A stretch of DNA of 64,000 nucleotides from Trichinella spiralis (taxonomy: Eukaryota; Nematoda; Enoplea; Trichinellida; Trichinellidae). The stretch covers positions 13,894,191-13,958,190 of the forward strand of contig CM012955.1 in NCBI GenBank assembly GCA_000181795.3, read 5' to 3'. Under the pieces are notes generated by a model. The model saw only the letters and a list, made by a program, of their open reading frames with translations. It did not search any database and had not been told where the DNA came from. The position numbers and the translations under genes were made by a program. This document shows positions 1-12,686 of this stretch, piece by piece (positions within the stretch are counted from its first letter, which is position 1; the number at the start of each line of letters is the position of its first letter).

Positions 1-43
1 TTTATTATTCATAATTGCTTTAATTGAAAAATTATGTTTTCAG

Positions 44-661
44 TATTTCGTGGCAATCAGACCGCATTGCCGCGAAGTATTACAAGCCGTCCGAGAAGTC
101 GCCAATATGATGGTGTATAGCGCTGGTACTCCTAAATACGTCCGTTATATTGTTCAGCTTCTCGATCCAGAAGGAAAGCTTTTCGAGTAATAAACTGATT
201 TGATATATTAGGAGCTATTTAAAAACCATACCTGTGAATAAATTTTATAATATTATTTTTCTTATACCTTTTTAGCAAGGTACTGAACAGGAATAACTGT
301 AAAATTAAAAATGATATCTATATAAAAGATCTTAAAAAAACGGGATGCATGTTAAAAAGGACGGTTTGGATAGATGATTTACCTGACTCTTTTCCGTTTC
401 AAGTAACCAAATCACGCACAACATAGAATTCTACTGATTCAATTAATTTTTTTTCCGCTTTAGCCTTACAATGGGATAGTAATAAAGCACTGGACAGGGG
501 ATCCAGAAGATAATGAATTAATCGAAGCGTTGAAAGTGATAATGCAGTTGACAAAAGAAGTATATTTCAACATTTTACTAAAATTCGTATATTGCTTATC
601 CAACTTTAATTTTATTTAGAAAAATGTATGCTCATTCTTCAAGAAAAATTATAAACGATAA
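44..661 (+). CDS. FCP1-like CTD phosphatase (HAD family), copy 1, 5' end outside window
   Basis: Four exons read in frame: 44-186, 276-402, 464-559 and 620-661 (TAA). The product resembles the C-terminal two thirds of an FCP1/SCP homology domain, the HAD phosphatases that dephosphorylate the RNA polymerase II C-terminal tail. Seen here: the RPHCREVLQ...MVYSAGTPKY strand with the motif II serine, an LLDPEGK turn, an NRNNC segment like the FCP1 SRDEC, a KDL lysine motif, and WIDD, the motif IV acidic pair. The catalytic DxDxT motif must lie in an exon left of the window. Exon lengths 143, 127 and 96 equal those of the paralogue at 6016-7067. Family assignment is firm; the exact substrate is not known. 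Confidence 0.75.
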
Positions 662-1213
662 TTAACAAAGACCAAGTCATTAACGTTGTGTAAAACCATA
701 GATATAATTTAATCCAATTATTTTTTTCATTTTTTTATGAATTATGTGTAATAAACGTAATGCAACTTACTTTAATAAATTGCACTAATGGTATTCCTTA
801 GAATGGAAAATATTCAGAAATAACTGATCACAAAACCATCAGGGTCATTATTGCTCACTGTTTACAAATTAGCTCAACACAAGCCGTTTTCTAGTTTGAA
901 CAGACACAAGTACACATTGTAGTGAAACGAAACAATTATTTTGCCTTAGGTGTTCCTGAAATTTCCATGAAACATAATACAGCATTTTCATTCAACCTTC
1001 TCAATGTGCATTTAACACGTTACATATAATATGCATGTATTTCATCAAACAGATGCAAGAATACTTATGAAATATATGTTGGCTAGAAGAGAAGAATGTA
1101 CTTTTTGCATTAAAGATGTGATACTGGAGCAGACGGCTTTTGATGGAGCAAAATACACGCACCACCCGCAAAATAAGGGCGCTGGCCGATTTTACCGGTG
1201 AATTTATGTACAG
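662..1213. other. Intergenic or 5' intron sequence
   Basis: AT-rich spacer between the FCP1-like copy 1 stop and the first exon I can support for the WAP-like gene. An open stretch 1067-1200 has an ATG in reach, but it could only join the WAP exon across an impossibly short (about 16-nt) intron. The true first exon, expected to carry a signal peptide, was not identified. Confidence 0.4.
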
Positions 1214-2093
1214 GATCCACTGTTCAGCCCAATGATCAATGCTGTTCAGACAATCACTGTGAAAGTGTTCGAAAATGTTGCCCCACTGTTGCTGGAAAAA
1301 GATGTCTTCTCCCTGAGACAGGTATACATCAAAAATCTGCAAACTTTCAAACAAATGGTCTATCTACAGCTTGGTTTGAAAATTGTTAATTTTCTAAAAA
1401 AGCATTTTCATGTTCAGTTAAGCAATACAAATAACAATGTTAATAAGAGAAAACATTTATTGCTAGATTAATTTTAGAGATATCATAGCATATATATAAT
1501 AACATTTTTCCAGTTATCTCTTACAAAGTTTACTTTGAATATGAAGTACTTGAATATTTCATGTCCAAACAATAAAACATTTTCACCACCATGTGTGGAC
1601 ATGAAATATACCGTTAGGAAAATGCTTATCTTAAAAGGAAAAATTATTTCAGATTTTGGACGATGTGCTGACGTGTTGCCGGCGGAAAGCGTTTGCAACA
1701 GAAAAGACCAATGTGGGAAAACATCACAGAGCTGCGTACGTGGCCTTTGCTGCAATACGGCAGCACATGCTAATGCAAAAACAAAAACACTAACAGATAC
1801 AGAATCTTCATGTCCCCGTTCAGTACATCCCAGGCAGATTCAATTTTCCAGGAGATGTTCAATGGACACTGACTGCCACTTTCAAAAAAAATGCTGTCCA
1901 ACATGTATTGGCCGGAGATGCTTAATATTACCAGGTGAATATGACAATTTTTTCAAAGTTGCATCATTTGCGTTAAATCCCTACTCTTTAATTTCCAATA
2001 TTAGTGACAAAAGTGGGCTCGTGTCCAAAAATTACAGTGTCGGGTGAACCAAAACAACGTCAACATCGACGCTACAATGATGGCCATAGATGA
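1214..2093 (+). CDS. WAP-like cysteine-rich protein, 5' end unresolved
   Basis: Exons 1214-1321, 1653-1934 and 2005-2093 (TGA) join in one frame. The first exon encodes QCCSDNHC...RKCCP....KRCLLP and the second ends CSMDTDCHFQKKCCP....RRCLILP. Both fit the WAP four-disulfide-core pattern (C-x-D-x-C, then CC, then C-x-x-P). Between them lies another cysteine-rich block (RCADVLPAESVC...CGK...C...LCC), and a last CP opens a truncated module. Such proteins are usually secreted, as protease inhibitors or defence proteins; no signal peptide is visible because the 5' exon was not found. The large reverse-strand ORF over 1001-1354 is a shadow. Poly(A) signals follow at 2241-2250. Confidence 0.6.
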
Positions 2094-2240
2094 AATGTTG
2101 CAGCTTACCGTTAGGAAAAGCATTCCTCTTTCCTTCGTGAATAAAACTTGTTGAATGCTAAAAATGATAAACTTTTTCATATTATCACAAATACTGCTAT
2201 TATTACTATTATTATTGTTTTTGTTGTTATAAAAATCATA

Positions 2241-2250
2241 AATAAATAAA
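2241..2250 (+). terminator. Poly(A) signals for the WAP-like gene
   Basis: Two overlapping AATAAA hexamers about 150 nt after the WAP-like stop codon. The next gene (uS15m) ends on the opposite strand at 2286, so the two genes are tail to tail. Confidence 0.45.
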
Positions 2251-2285
2251 AATATATTAGTGAGTCATACATGAAAACAAATCTA

Positions 2286-5209
2286 TCAATCTAAGTAAAT
2301 TCTTTCAGTTTCCAATTTGTTCGGCATATAATAATAAGAGTGCATTTCATTTTCAGATATTTGATCAATCTCATGACCAGCATATTCTCCAGCTACTTTC
2401 AACGGCTCACTGCTCTGATTGACCACTGCATTCAGTTCTTCGAGAATGGCTTTCTCTTCTTCATTCAATGCAGCTAGCAATGGTTCTTTCTCGGTCAGAA
2501 AAATTTCTCGTCTCTTTTTCAAAATCTCGTGATGCGCTCTTAGTTTGTCTTCTTTGATCATCTCCACTTTGCGTCGAATCTGAAAACAACATTTACAAAT
2601 TATTTTTCAAAGAAATATTACAAAAACATCTGTAACATACAATATACTCTATCCACCCTTTCCGAGTAAAAAGTGGCAAATCTTCGTTTAAAGGTGGAGC
2701 GTAATATGCAATCTTTAGTTGATTGAGTACATTTTCAAAAGATTCATTGTCTTGTTCCCGTAACAGTCTAAGCAACTTTCGGCGATGGTTTATTGAGATA
2801 TAGATAGACTGCCGCAGCCATCCAGGCTTCTACAATAATTATACTCATCCGTAAAGTAAATTAATGCAAAATACCATTTAAATCTACAATGTGCATATTT
2901 CAAAATTTCCAGTAAACATTTTAACAAGTTTTTCAATCAATCCTATAACTTTTCAACTTAATATCAATCTTAGATAAAACAATCACAACCTTCCTTATAG
3001 AGGGAACATTTTTCTAAGGCTTTTCCAAAATTTTGCTTAACCACCTAACTTGATCCGTTGAAGTGATGTTTGCCTGCATGTCAATCAGAATAATTCAATT
3101 TTTGTTCTGAAAAATTGAAAGATGTACGTCTGCTATATAATAATATTTGAAAATGCTTACTAAAATTTGTGTCAATTTATTTTATTCCAAAATTTTATTT
3201 CAAATGATCATCACCGTGACAGATACAGCTATACAAAGTATACTTTGAAATATCAAATTTTCATCAAAATATTTCTAATAAAAAGAAATTATATCCAAAA
3301 AAGGCGCTACTTTTGAATAATGGAACCATTTCATTCCACATTTCAGCTTCGTAATCTGGAACACTCTAATAAAAGCTGTAAAACAGCAATTCAATTTTGA
3401 TTTATGACAGTTTCTAAAAGTTGGAAATTTTAGACATGTCGGCAGCTGATCTTTAGTTATCATAAATTTAAAAGCTGATTTCCAACCCGTTAACTATCAA
3501 TAGTACTTTTGAAAAACAACATCCGCAAAATATGAAACAAAGCCATCTAGTTTCTTTCATGCTTTTTGATTTACTACCGTTACAAGAAAATGAACAGTTT
3601 GCAACTTTTCAAATTAAAACAGCTGTTCAGTATAGCATGTGAACATGAAATTTCCGCCAAAATTGGCTTTTTTCCAACTTTCAATAAACAAGTGCAATTA
3701 TCAACTGCGATTTACATTTCACATCTGCTTATGCTATGAAACTCAACAACCCAGCAAACAATGAGCAAAATACCGTTCCTATTCAATAAATAATTCAAAT
3801 CAGAAAGACCTTGTTATTTTATACGAAAAATTTCACAGCGCATGCGGTGCTTTTGTGAAATATTTAATTTGTCACCGCTATTCATAAAAAATATTTAGAA
3901 ATATAAATGATAACAAAAACAACAATAAACTGCTCATTGAAAAGTTAAACTCACACACCGGCAGATTGCATTTCGTTTATCATAGCCAATAAAGATGAAG
4001 TGTGCATTCATCTGTTACAATCGAATTTTATATTGTATTGTCTTGTATGGTACTAATTTTTTACTCATTAGGTAGACAATATAAGTAACTGTATTATCAA
4101 ATATAAAATGCACGTAGCCTACAGACAAATTACGATAAATGAAATTAAACCTGAACATCCTTAAAAACTGTAACATACAGCTTTTATAAAATAATAACAA
4201 GAACATTCAACTGATAAAAGACATACAAAACAAACAACGTCTGTTGAAAGCTACCAGCACAAAAATAAAATAATCATTTCACACATCGTTCGAATTTATA
4301 AAATTAACTGATTTGCAAATAACTCGCCAAACAAATTATTCGCAAAAGTATTTTCTAACCAAAAAACGTAAACTCAATTTTGAAAAAGTGACTTAAAAAC
4401 TGCAGAATTTCATAAATCTCATATTCATTATTCATGAAAAGTTTCAACAAATGTGAAAATTAATCTCAACAATAAAATGAACAAATAAAACGCACATACG
4501 CTTTTCATTTCAGATAAAAGTTTGCTCCAGTGGCGAATAAGAGCTGTGTGCTTCGCAACTGAAAATAGCAAACAACAACAAACAAGCAAATGATATTCAA
4601 AGAAATTAATTCAATCAATTTTTTACTTCGAACTTCTAACGAAGAGGTATCTAATTCATTTTGCCTCACTTTATTCATTAGTGCTCGTTTCCATTGGAAG
4701 GTCAGATCCTTTCGACGGCCGAATTCAATGCTGAATAATTTTTTTACCGAATCAGGAGCACTAAAATATGGTAATCCATTACATTGCAAATCATTTCATA
4801 CACCCGATAATACAACATACGTTTCGAGAGCTTTCACCGATTCATACTCCGCTTTTGGCTGTTTGATGTCAACATGTGGCAACCAGTGTGTGGAATCGCG
4901 TTTTATTAAACTATCATCTAGGACAATTTATGAATTAAAATATACTTTCCGTACAATTTCAATCATGCACGTCCTACCTCTCTTAAAATTAACGTCACGG
5001 CTAACTGAAACCATTTCAAACCAAATGTCACCCAACCTGTCAATATATCCCTGAGCTAGAGGAACACTAAGAGCAAGGTTTTCATAATAAGTAGGGTCGG
5101 CCTGTTTTGGATCAACAGCGGGTCTTCGAATATTATACCATTTGAATCGAGTATGCATGAAACAGCTGAAGCTCACAAATCTAGACTGAACAAACCACGA
5201 GCAAGACAT
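2286..5209 (-). CDS. mrps15: Mitochondrial small ribosomal subunit protein uS15m
   Basis: Five exons on the minus strand: 5209-4971, 4760-4627, 4558-4500, 2829-2641 and 2579-2286, giving 304 aa from the ATG at 5209. It is a structural protein of the mitochondrial 28S subunit that binds small-subunit rRNA. The S15 core is clear: DTSSLEVRIAKHTALIRHW, then SIYISINHRRKLLRLLREQD, then LNQLKIAYYAPP. It also has the long basic N-terminal and helical C-terminal extensions typical of animal MRPS15 (human about 257 aa). The third exon is only 59 nt and is needed to complete the LEVRIA motif. The intron 2830-4499 (1.67 kb) is unusually long for this window. The first donor (AC|GTGCAT) is weak and is the least certain junction. 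Confidence 0.88.
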
Positions 5210-6015
5210 GCTGAAAAAAATAAAACAAATTTAAAGTTGGTAACAGCAAATTGAAACAAAAACAAATTAAAATAAAATATTTGAAGTGGTTGATTAGCAG
5301 AATTTCACTAGTATCAACAGATCATACTAAAAGAAGGGGAATGCAAAAATCTGAAAAAATAACTAAAGTTTAAAATTTTCATTTCCAAATCAAATTACTG
5401 AATAAATAACCATTTTTTAAAAGAATTATTGTTTCGTTGAAATGTAAATGTTATCATGGAGAAATATTAAAATATCTACAATATTGTATTACAAAATAAT
5501 TATCATCATTAAAGATTTTCAAGTATAATTCAAATTCTGCGACAATTTGGATTTGAATTTAGCGTGTAAAATTTTGATTTGAATTTTCAAAGTAACAACA
5601 AAATATGTTTCAAAAATTTATTTTAAATTATAAAAGTTCAACTGCAATATTTAAAAATTACAATATATTGAATTTTTGGTGACACTTTAAAATAACGTCT
5701 TTAATGTTTTCGTTTAAAGTTTAAAATTTTGAAAATGCTGTGAATAAGTTTTATTTTATTACCGTTATTTTCTCGAAACGCCATCCAGTGTTCGCCTCCT
5801 TTGTCCTGCTGTGGTTGGTAAGTGCAACTCCAATTTAACTTTCAGATTAATTATTAATTGAGCATACATACAGCTAAACTGAAAGTTTAATCGCTATCAC
5901 TCGAACACATTTCCGCAGTTCATATATAATCAAACGTTACTCTCAGGAACTGTTGCCCGAAATAAACGTGTGACGAGAATAAAGCCTGTGTAACTGTGCA
6001 GTTGTTAAAAAGAAA
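5210..6015. promoter_or_regulatory. Divergent intergenic region between uS15m (-) and FCP1-like copy 2 (+)
   Basis: About 800 nt separate the two start codons, so promoters for both genes must lie here or just outside. At 5822 the sequence TTG|GTAAGT is a strong donor, and acceptor-like tracts occur near 6001. A spliced 5' UTR for the plus-strand gene is therefore possible. No other ORF or motif was convincing. Confidence 0.35.
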
Positions 6016-7067
6016 ATGTCAGAAAATTATTCAGAAGACAAACGCGAAAAAACAAGCCTGACGAGGAAGTTGGTACATCGCAGGGCCCGCATCAGACTGA
6101 TCCATCCGAAGATAAAAGGGCTTTGGACAGGTTCTCAGAAGCCCAGTTGCGGGATAATTTTGCAAAAAATAAGACCCTTGATTATTGGATGCAACCCTGC
6201 GTAAAGTCCGTTTCATCGTCAGCAGAAATTCCAAAATTGACAGTGGTTTTTGATTTGGTGAATTACCTTGATTGAATAGGTTACTGAAATTCGAAAATGC
6301 TGTTAACATTTCATTTTTTTAAGGATTCAACGTTGATTTATTCAACCAAGCATAAACTGTTGCCTGCACAGAGCCGTTTACCGTCATTAGAGGTAAATAT
6401 GCACAGTTTAGTTTCCAAAATTACTAAATCTCTAAACTATTTTCAGCTTTACACGGCAATCCGACCCTACTGCAATAAAGTGTTGAAAAAAATACGAAAA
6501 TCTTGCAACATTATGATATTCAGTTTAGGTAGCGAGCAGTATGTACATGACGTTTGCAGTCTTATTGATCCAAATGGGGAATATTTTGAGTAATAATCTG
6601 ATGTGACAGTTTACAAGCTGTTTTGAAACCAATTTTGTGAGAAAATTCTATAATCTTATTTCTTCCATATCTTTTCAGCAAGGTCTTCAGCAGAAATAGC
6701 TGCACCAAGTTTTGTAATTTGTACGGAAAAGATCTTGCGAAAACTGGGGCTGATTTGAAACGAACAGTCCTGATCGATGACAGAGCAGAGTCGTTTCTGG
6801 TTCAGGTAACCAAATGGTGCACAGATTACAATTCGACTGATTGAATTAACTTATTTCAATGCTATAGCCTCTGAATGGGATACTAATACGTCCCTGGACT
6901 GGGCAAGAAGATGATACAGAACTGGTGAAAATGGGGAAACTGATAATGAAGTTGACAAAAGAAGTAGAGTTTAGCATTGTACTGAAATTTTTAAAAAAAT
7001 TTATTTTAATTTAATTTAGAAAGATGTATGTCGATTCTTGGCAAGGAAATTCAACTTACGGGAATAA
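6016..7067 (+). CDS. FCP1-like CTD phosphatase (HAD family), copy 2, frameshifted near the N-terminus
   Basis: Exons: 6016-6257, 6324-6392, 6447-6589, 6679-6805, 6868-6963 and 7020-7067 (TAA). The 6257/6324 junction creates VFDLDSTLIYS, the DxDxT nucleophile motif of FCP1/SCP phosphatases. Then follow IRPYC...IMIFSLGSEQY (motif II serine), SLIDPNGEYF, FSRNSC, YGKDL (lysine) and VLIDDRAESF (motif IV). The layout is closer to FCP1 than to SCP1. The ATG at 6016 is one base out of phase with the domain: the frame breaks at the A6 run 6047-6052, and one extra A would join MSENYSEDKREK to the open frame. This is either an assembly error or a young disabling mutation. Downstream exons 143, 127 and 96 nt match copy 1 exactly. 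Confidence 0.75.
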
Positions 7068-7898
7068 ATTAGATTTTAATTCCCTGTTTAATGCTGCTCA
7101 TCTTCTGTATGTAACACTTAAAATAAAAGATTTAAGATAACAACAGTTTTAAGGCAATGTGGTGAAATAATAATAATAATAATATGTCTTGTTTAATTCA
7201 TATTTTCCATATGTTCTTCTACATTTGTACTTATATTGATTTTATTACGTTTGAAAATTAAAATAAATTTAAATGAATAACCTTGTTGTTTGCTATCGAC
7301 GAAAAAAACTATTATCCAATGAGCTGTGTTGAATAATGACAGTTGACTTTTTTTCACACTCATTGGCAGCCTTCAATTTTGCTTTACTTCTCGAGCGGCA
7401 CAGTTGGACGGCTTTACTTTTGCTGTAAACAATGCTGGTTCCACCATGTCAGCCAATGGATACACCATTTCCAAAGGTGTAATAAAACATGCTCACATTG
7501 GGCTATTCTGCGTCTAACATTTCACATGTGTACAAATGTTGTTCTACACGAAACAGGGTTGTGAACTTTAGGATCTTGATCAGCACGCTTTTTCTGCATA
7601 TCAAAGTTTCATAATAGCAATTGTTTTAATTGCTCAGTCTACAATATTTGCAAACAATCTGATAAATAGCAAAACCAAGTTTAACGATATCAAACTTTGA
7701 AAACAATATAAATTCCAATATCTCCCCAATGCAATTATAAAATTTCTAAATATGTGCAATGGAAATTTTGCACCCACCCCATCCAAATAAACGAGTGCAA
7801 TTTGAAAGATATGCAATAAAATTAAACAACGAATAGATAGATAAAAATGAGAATAAAATGAATTGAAATTGACCAAAAATGGAATAGAATAATATAAA
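7068..7898. other. Tail-to-tail intergenic region
   Basis: Spacer between the stop of FCP1-like copy 2 (+) and the stop of the SHP2-type gene (-). It contains AATAAA-like poly(A) sites soon after 7067 and an (ATA) run near 7171-7182. The small ORF at 7343-7564 has no recognisable protein content. Confidence 0.5.
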
Positions 7899-10800
7899 TT
7901 AAGAATTTTCCGGACGAGGATTTCGAGGAACTTTCTTCGGTCTCGGAGGTGGAATTATTTCAGGTTGGTATACAACCGGTGTCGATGAGCAAGCTTCGCA
8001 CTGGGGATGATTACACGGTCTCATGCTTGACCTAAACAATATTTCTCAGACTGTGAACAGATGAAGAAAAAAGAACCACTTGAATAATATATATTTTAGT
8101 AATTAGAATTTCTTCGTTGACATGAACCAATTACAATTTACATGCCATATTTGAAGTAAACAAATTTCGTTTGAGATAATTAATTAATTAATCAGCCCTA
8201 TCAAGTTATTCCAGCTGTGTGGTCAACAAAACCCACCAACTATTTAAGTACATTCGCATACCCGAACGGAGACGGGCTTATTGGAATAACCTGGTTGGAA
8301 GCGGCTTCTGCACTGTAGCGAATGTTTGTATACTCATGTCCAGTGTCTTCAATACGCTTGAAAAAAAAATAATTGATTAATGAAAAAGAATAAAGAATAA
8401 TCGCTAACTTTGTGCTCATGAAGCAATTTTGCGAACGTGTCGATGTAATAATGCACCGACATGTATACAAACTTGTACTGAGCTTCTGTCTGCACCATTC
8501 CTGATCGTTGTGATCGAAGCATCTGCACAGTGCGTCGAATATCAATCGTGCATTGCAAACCTTAAAAAAGTAGAAAATAGCATATTCTCAAGAAAAAAAA
8601 GCAGTTAATACAGCAATAAAATACTTTAAACACATAAGTTCATACAAAATACAAAGTTATTCGTAATAAAATGCAGATCAGCTGAAGGATAAAAAATATA
8701 CTGATAAAGCAATGCAAATGTGTAACTGAAAAAATGCAAAACAAAAAAAGAATGCATACTGAAATTAGTAGAAATTATGAACAATAAAATTATGCATACC
8801 GTATTTGCGAATGAGGCACAAGATGAGGTCAATAGCAATAAAAGTTCCTGTTCGACCAATTCCAGCACTGTAAATAGGAAAATTATTAAAATAAAAGATA
8901 AAACAAAATAAACAAAAATTGCAAAAGCAAAAACGGAAATTGTGTAAATTTTCTTTTAGAAAAAAAAAGGTGAACATACCTGCAATGGACAATCAGGGGA
9001 CGTTTGTCAGTCATGCCGGATTCAAGTTGATTGATTTCTTCGAGAAAATTAACAACAGTACCAGGATTGGGCGGAACCCCATGATCCGGCCAGGCCAAAA
9101 ATTGGTAATGGTAAACAAGACGAGATTCGGCTTCATCGTTGACAATTTTCTGCAAACGTAATGTGCGTATTGCAAAATCTGGAGTCATCCTTTCTATCAG
9201 CAACGACAAACAGATCTCCTTATTGAATCCAGTGTTCCACGACTGCCCTTCTTCAGGCCAATAACGCACACATTTCGTTTGTATCTATTGCAAAGAATAA
9301 AAAAAAATTATGCAAACAACAAAAATGCAGTATCATAATGAAATAAATCACTTTTCCACGTTCAATTTCTTTCGTAGTCATCACTATAATTCGAGAATGC
9401 TCTTGCCAAACCATTTGCCAGAAATCATCGATAGTGTTGTTCAAACAACCTTGCGTTGAGATATATTTTCTAGTTATTCCATCAAATATTTCAAATTCTG
9501 GCAACACCTACAAGCAAGTAAAAAAATCTTTCTTAATTTAAATTAAATCTTTTCAATAAGTTTAACATAATATTTCATCAGTACAAACGATAATACTAAG
9601 TAAAACTTGTTTTTCTTTGTCCTTCAGTCTATTCATCGCACAATAAATGCAAAACATATCTAAAGCAGCAGGATTTTCTCAATAATGATAACCTTGAATA
9701 CGAAAAAACATTTCTCAATTTCTCTCCAACTAAAAAGTACCTTTACAGAAATTAAAGCACATGTCGAATGAAGGTACATTTTCATCATTCAGTATTTAAT
9801 TTGGCCCAATTAATTGTTTACGTAAGATATTTATCAAGCTGTATAATATCATTTTGAATTTGTATTTGCTTGTGAACTCTTACCTCAATTAAATTCGCAT
9901 TGATATAGTCGGAGCCAATTTTACTGGGATCACCTCCACGTAAAATGATGCGAGTATGATCAACTAAAATACACATACACATAATAAAATCAAATACACC
10001 GCACAAGCAACTATAACTCACATGGCAGTATGTTTTTATAACGGTTCTTCATTCGATTCTCTGGACGCTGCCCTTCATTTCTGCTGAACATATGCGTGCA
10101 TTCTTGCTGCTGCAATTGCTGAAAAAGAACATCTTGATTATACATACACACATATATTTATCTGCAAGAAATTAACTTCTTTGTTGTTACAAACCTGGAA
10201 ATTTCGTCAAAAACCATACAAATACATAAAGTGTATACATTTCATTATAATAATTTAATTAGTTTCTAACTTTTAGTTATTTCTGCAAAAGTAATGTCAG
10301 TTCATGATGCTCTCCAGACATTCAAATTTAACTGTCATAAAATTTAGTATGGTATTTATTAAAAATGCTTCTGGTACATAGATTAAAGTGATAATAAAAT
10401 TCACAAGCTCATCGCTGAAGAGCAATCAGTTCATAATTTTGCAATTACATACATATACGAGATTATGATCAAAAATTCTTTATGCAAAATAACAGAATTG
10501 CTAACCACAGATTTCCACTTATGTAAAACACTGCTTAAATTATGTAAAATAATTAAAATCAAATAGGTAAATTATCCTTGATAATCAAATGTGTATACTG
10601 TAGAAAAAATTTATTTTTTTTTTCAAGAAATCAAATGCATTTACAATAAGAATATTTAAATTGCTTGATAAGTTCATGGTGAGAAAAACATACTTCAAAT
10701 TCTTCCCAAAAACCGGATGTCTGATCTTTGCCTTCCTGTAGCTTTTTCACTCTACCGTCAATGCTGGTTGGATTAATTTTCGTCGTATTCAGTGGCTGAA

Positions 10801-11832
10801 ACAGTTGAATGCAATAAATTTGTCTTGAAATATTTGAAGGTTTTTTCATCTAAAAAAAACTATTCTACGTGTTTCAAATGAACAACACTTCCTGATGTTT
10901 CAACCATCGGGGAACGACGATAATGCTCCACCAAATCTTTCAACGAAGAAAATTCGTCCCCACCACCAACATCGTATCTGTTGTCCTAAATCACAAAAAT
11001 TAATTTTTCATCAAAAAAAATAAGAGATGTTGCTTCTGAACTTTTTTCTTTCATTTACCTTACACCGGATCATCACATGTGTCACTTGATTATCCTGTCG
11101 AACTGACAGCGCATAGTCACCAGGCGTGCTTTGACTTTCGCGAACAAGGAAACTACCATTGCGCCCTTGTTCCATCAATATCTGCTCTGCTTCACGTCCA
11201 CTGATGTAGCCGTGGAACCATCTACAAGTGAACTGTCATTGAAAAAACAAAAACAGAATAAAATAATATAAATATGTCATGCAGAATATAAAACCAAACT
11301 ATGCACTCATTAAAAAGAATGAAATTTACAAAATTTACACATTAAAAATGTGACAATGTAATACAGATCAACAATGAAGAACAAATTAATGCCATTTATA
11401 ATAACGTAGGAAAGGCAATCAGAAATGGTGATCAAAAGTACAGATACCTTTCAGCTGTTGGATCAACGGCGTTTAGAGGATATTTCAAAATTATCATGTC
11501 ACCATTTTTTTCGCGTAATTGTTCTTTATTTTCCATGTAAAATTGAACAAGCTCTGAAAGTGAGGCGAACTTCTCGCCGCCGTACAGCGCATAATATTCG
11601 CCGGTATTTTGAATTTTGATATGAGTCACTTTGTTGCCCCGACGAACAGATAATGTGAAATCTCCGTGTGTTGATCGGCTCGGGCGTACTAAAAACGAGC
11701 CATCGAAACCACGCTCTATCAGCAATTGCTCCGCTTCAATGCCACTGATGCCCGGATGAAACCATCTGAAATGAAAAGTTTCAGTCGAATTTTTCCCAAA
11801 CGGAACACTTTGACCCACCTTCTAGAATTCAT
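7899..11832 (-). CDS. ptpn11: SHP2-type non-receptor protein tyrosine phosphatase (two SH2 domains)
   Basis: Thirteen in-frame exons: 11832-11819, 11765-11448, 11221-11059, 10985-10869, 10795-10694, 10118-10022, 9963-9884, 9507-9352, 9284-8980, 8867-8800, 8560-8409, 8356-8262 and 8031-7899. They give 599 aa, against about 593 in human SHP2. The start [13 protein letters not shown] parallels the vertebrate N-terminus; an ATG 12 nt upstream (11844) is an alternative. Domains: N-SH2 about 6-100 (GSFLVRPS), C-SH2 about 110-205 (GSFLVRES), then the PTP domain with [20 protein letters not shown] and [10 protein letters not shown] (catalytic Cys about 450, Arg about 456), and a QTEAQY Q-loop. The tail keeps GHEYTNI, the conserved phosphotyrosine motif, and a proline-rich PPPRPKK. 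Role: relays receptor tyrosine kinase signals to Ras/MAPK in the cytoplasm (csw in fly, ptp-2 in worm). Confidence 0.95.
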
Positions 11833-11844
11833 CACATATCCCAT

Positions 11845-12648
11845 GTTTGTCTTTTGCGATCAATTTCCAGGAAAGTTGCAAGTTTTTTCAACGATGCACT
11901 CACGGTTGGCGTTCTAAAAAATTTCAATACAAAGTCATGAAATGTTCATGCGTGGAAAATGACAATTCACTGGAAAGAAATTGCTGCAAGACAATCAATC
12001 ATAAAAGCTTTTAACTTTGGAACACAAGTCCGTAGACTGAATTCCTGCTTGGTATACTGTATTATTGAAATTATCAAGATTAAATAACGAAAAAGAAAGT
12101 CACCAAAAAAATTATAAGACAAAAAAGATAATTTTTTGAAATCAAGAATATTTTTAAATTAAACCTTTTAAAATGTGACATCGTAATGCTAGTGTCGGAC
12201 TTGAACAAAAGATTCGATGCATTTTACTCAGCATATCATCATGGTAGACAGTTGAATTGAATTGAACGTCGTTCATTGCGCAATGATTGTGCAAATCAAT
12301 TGCCTAGAATAATATTGTAACAAATAAACGATTGATAATCTCTAATTGATAAGAAAACCCATTTTCTGTTGGATCGCTCAGTTTTCCACGAATGTGTAAA
12401 ACGTTTATAAGTTGAAACTGATTTTCTCAATATGGCATATTCAACAGGTGTTTCCGTTTCTTTTCGTATACTGCTTTTATAAACTTATCAACTGACTGTT
12501 GCGCAATTGTAAGTGTACAGATTGACTGTTTATTTTATCAGATCTGCAGTTAAGTGGTTAGCAGAAATAGTCGGACGTGTAATAATAATGATCAGTGAAT
12601 GATTATGATTTTTCGTTGTGTGAGTATGAGTTTGTTTGTCTCTGTGAT

Positions 12649-12686
<38 letters not shown>

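Noticed and set aside
1001-1354. 117-codon reverse-strand ORF
   Set aside because: It is antisense to the WAP-like exon at 1214-1321, whose cysteine pattern and splice sites are convincing; the reverse product has no domain.
3001-3120. Candidate missing uS15m exon (ILIDMQANITSTDQ...)
   Set aside because: The 59-nt exon at 4500-4558 supplies the expected IAKHTALIRHW segment in phase, so this stretch is intronic.
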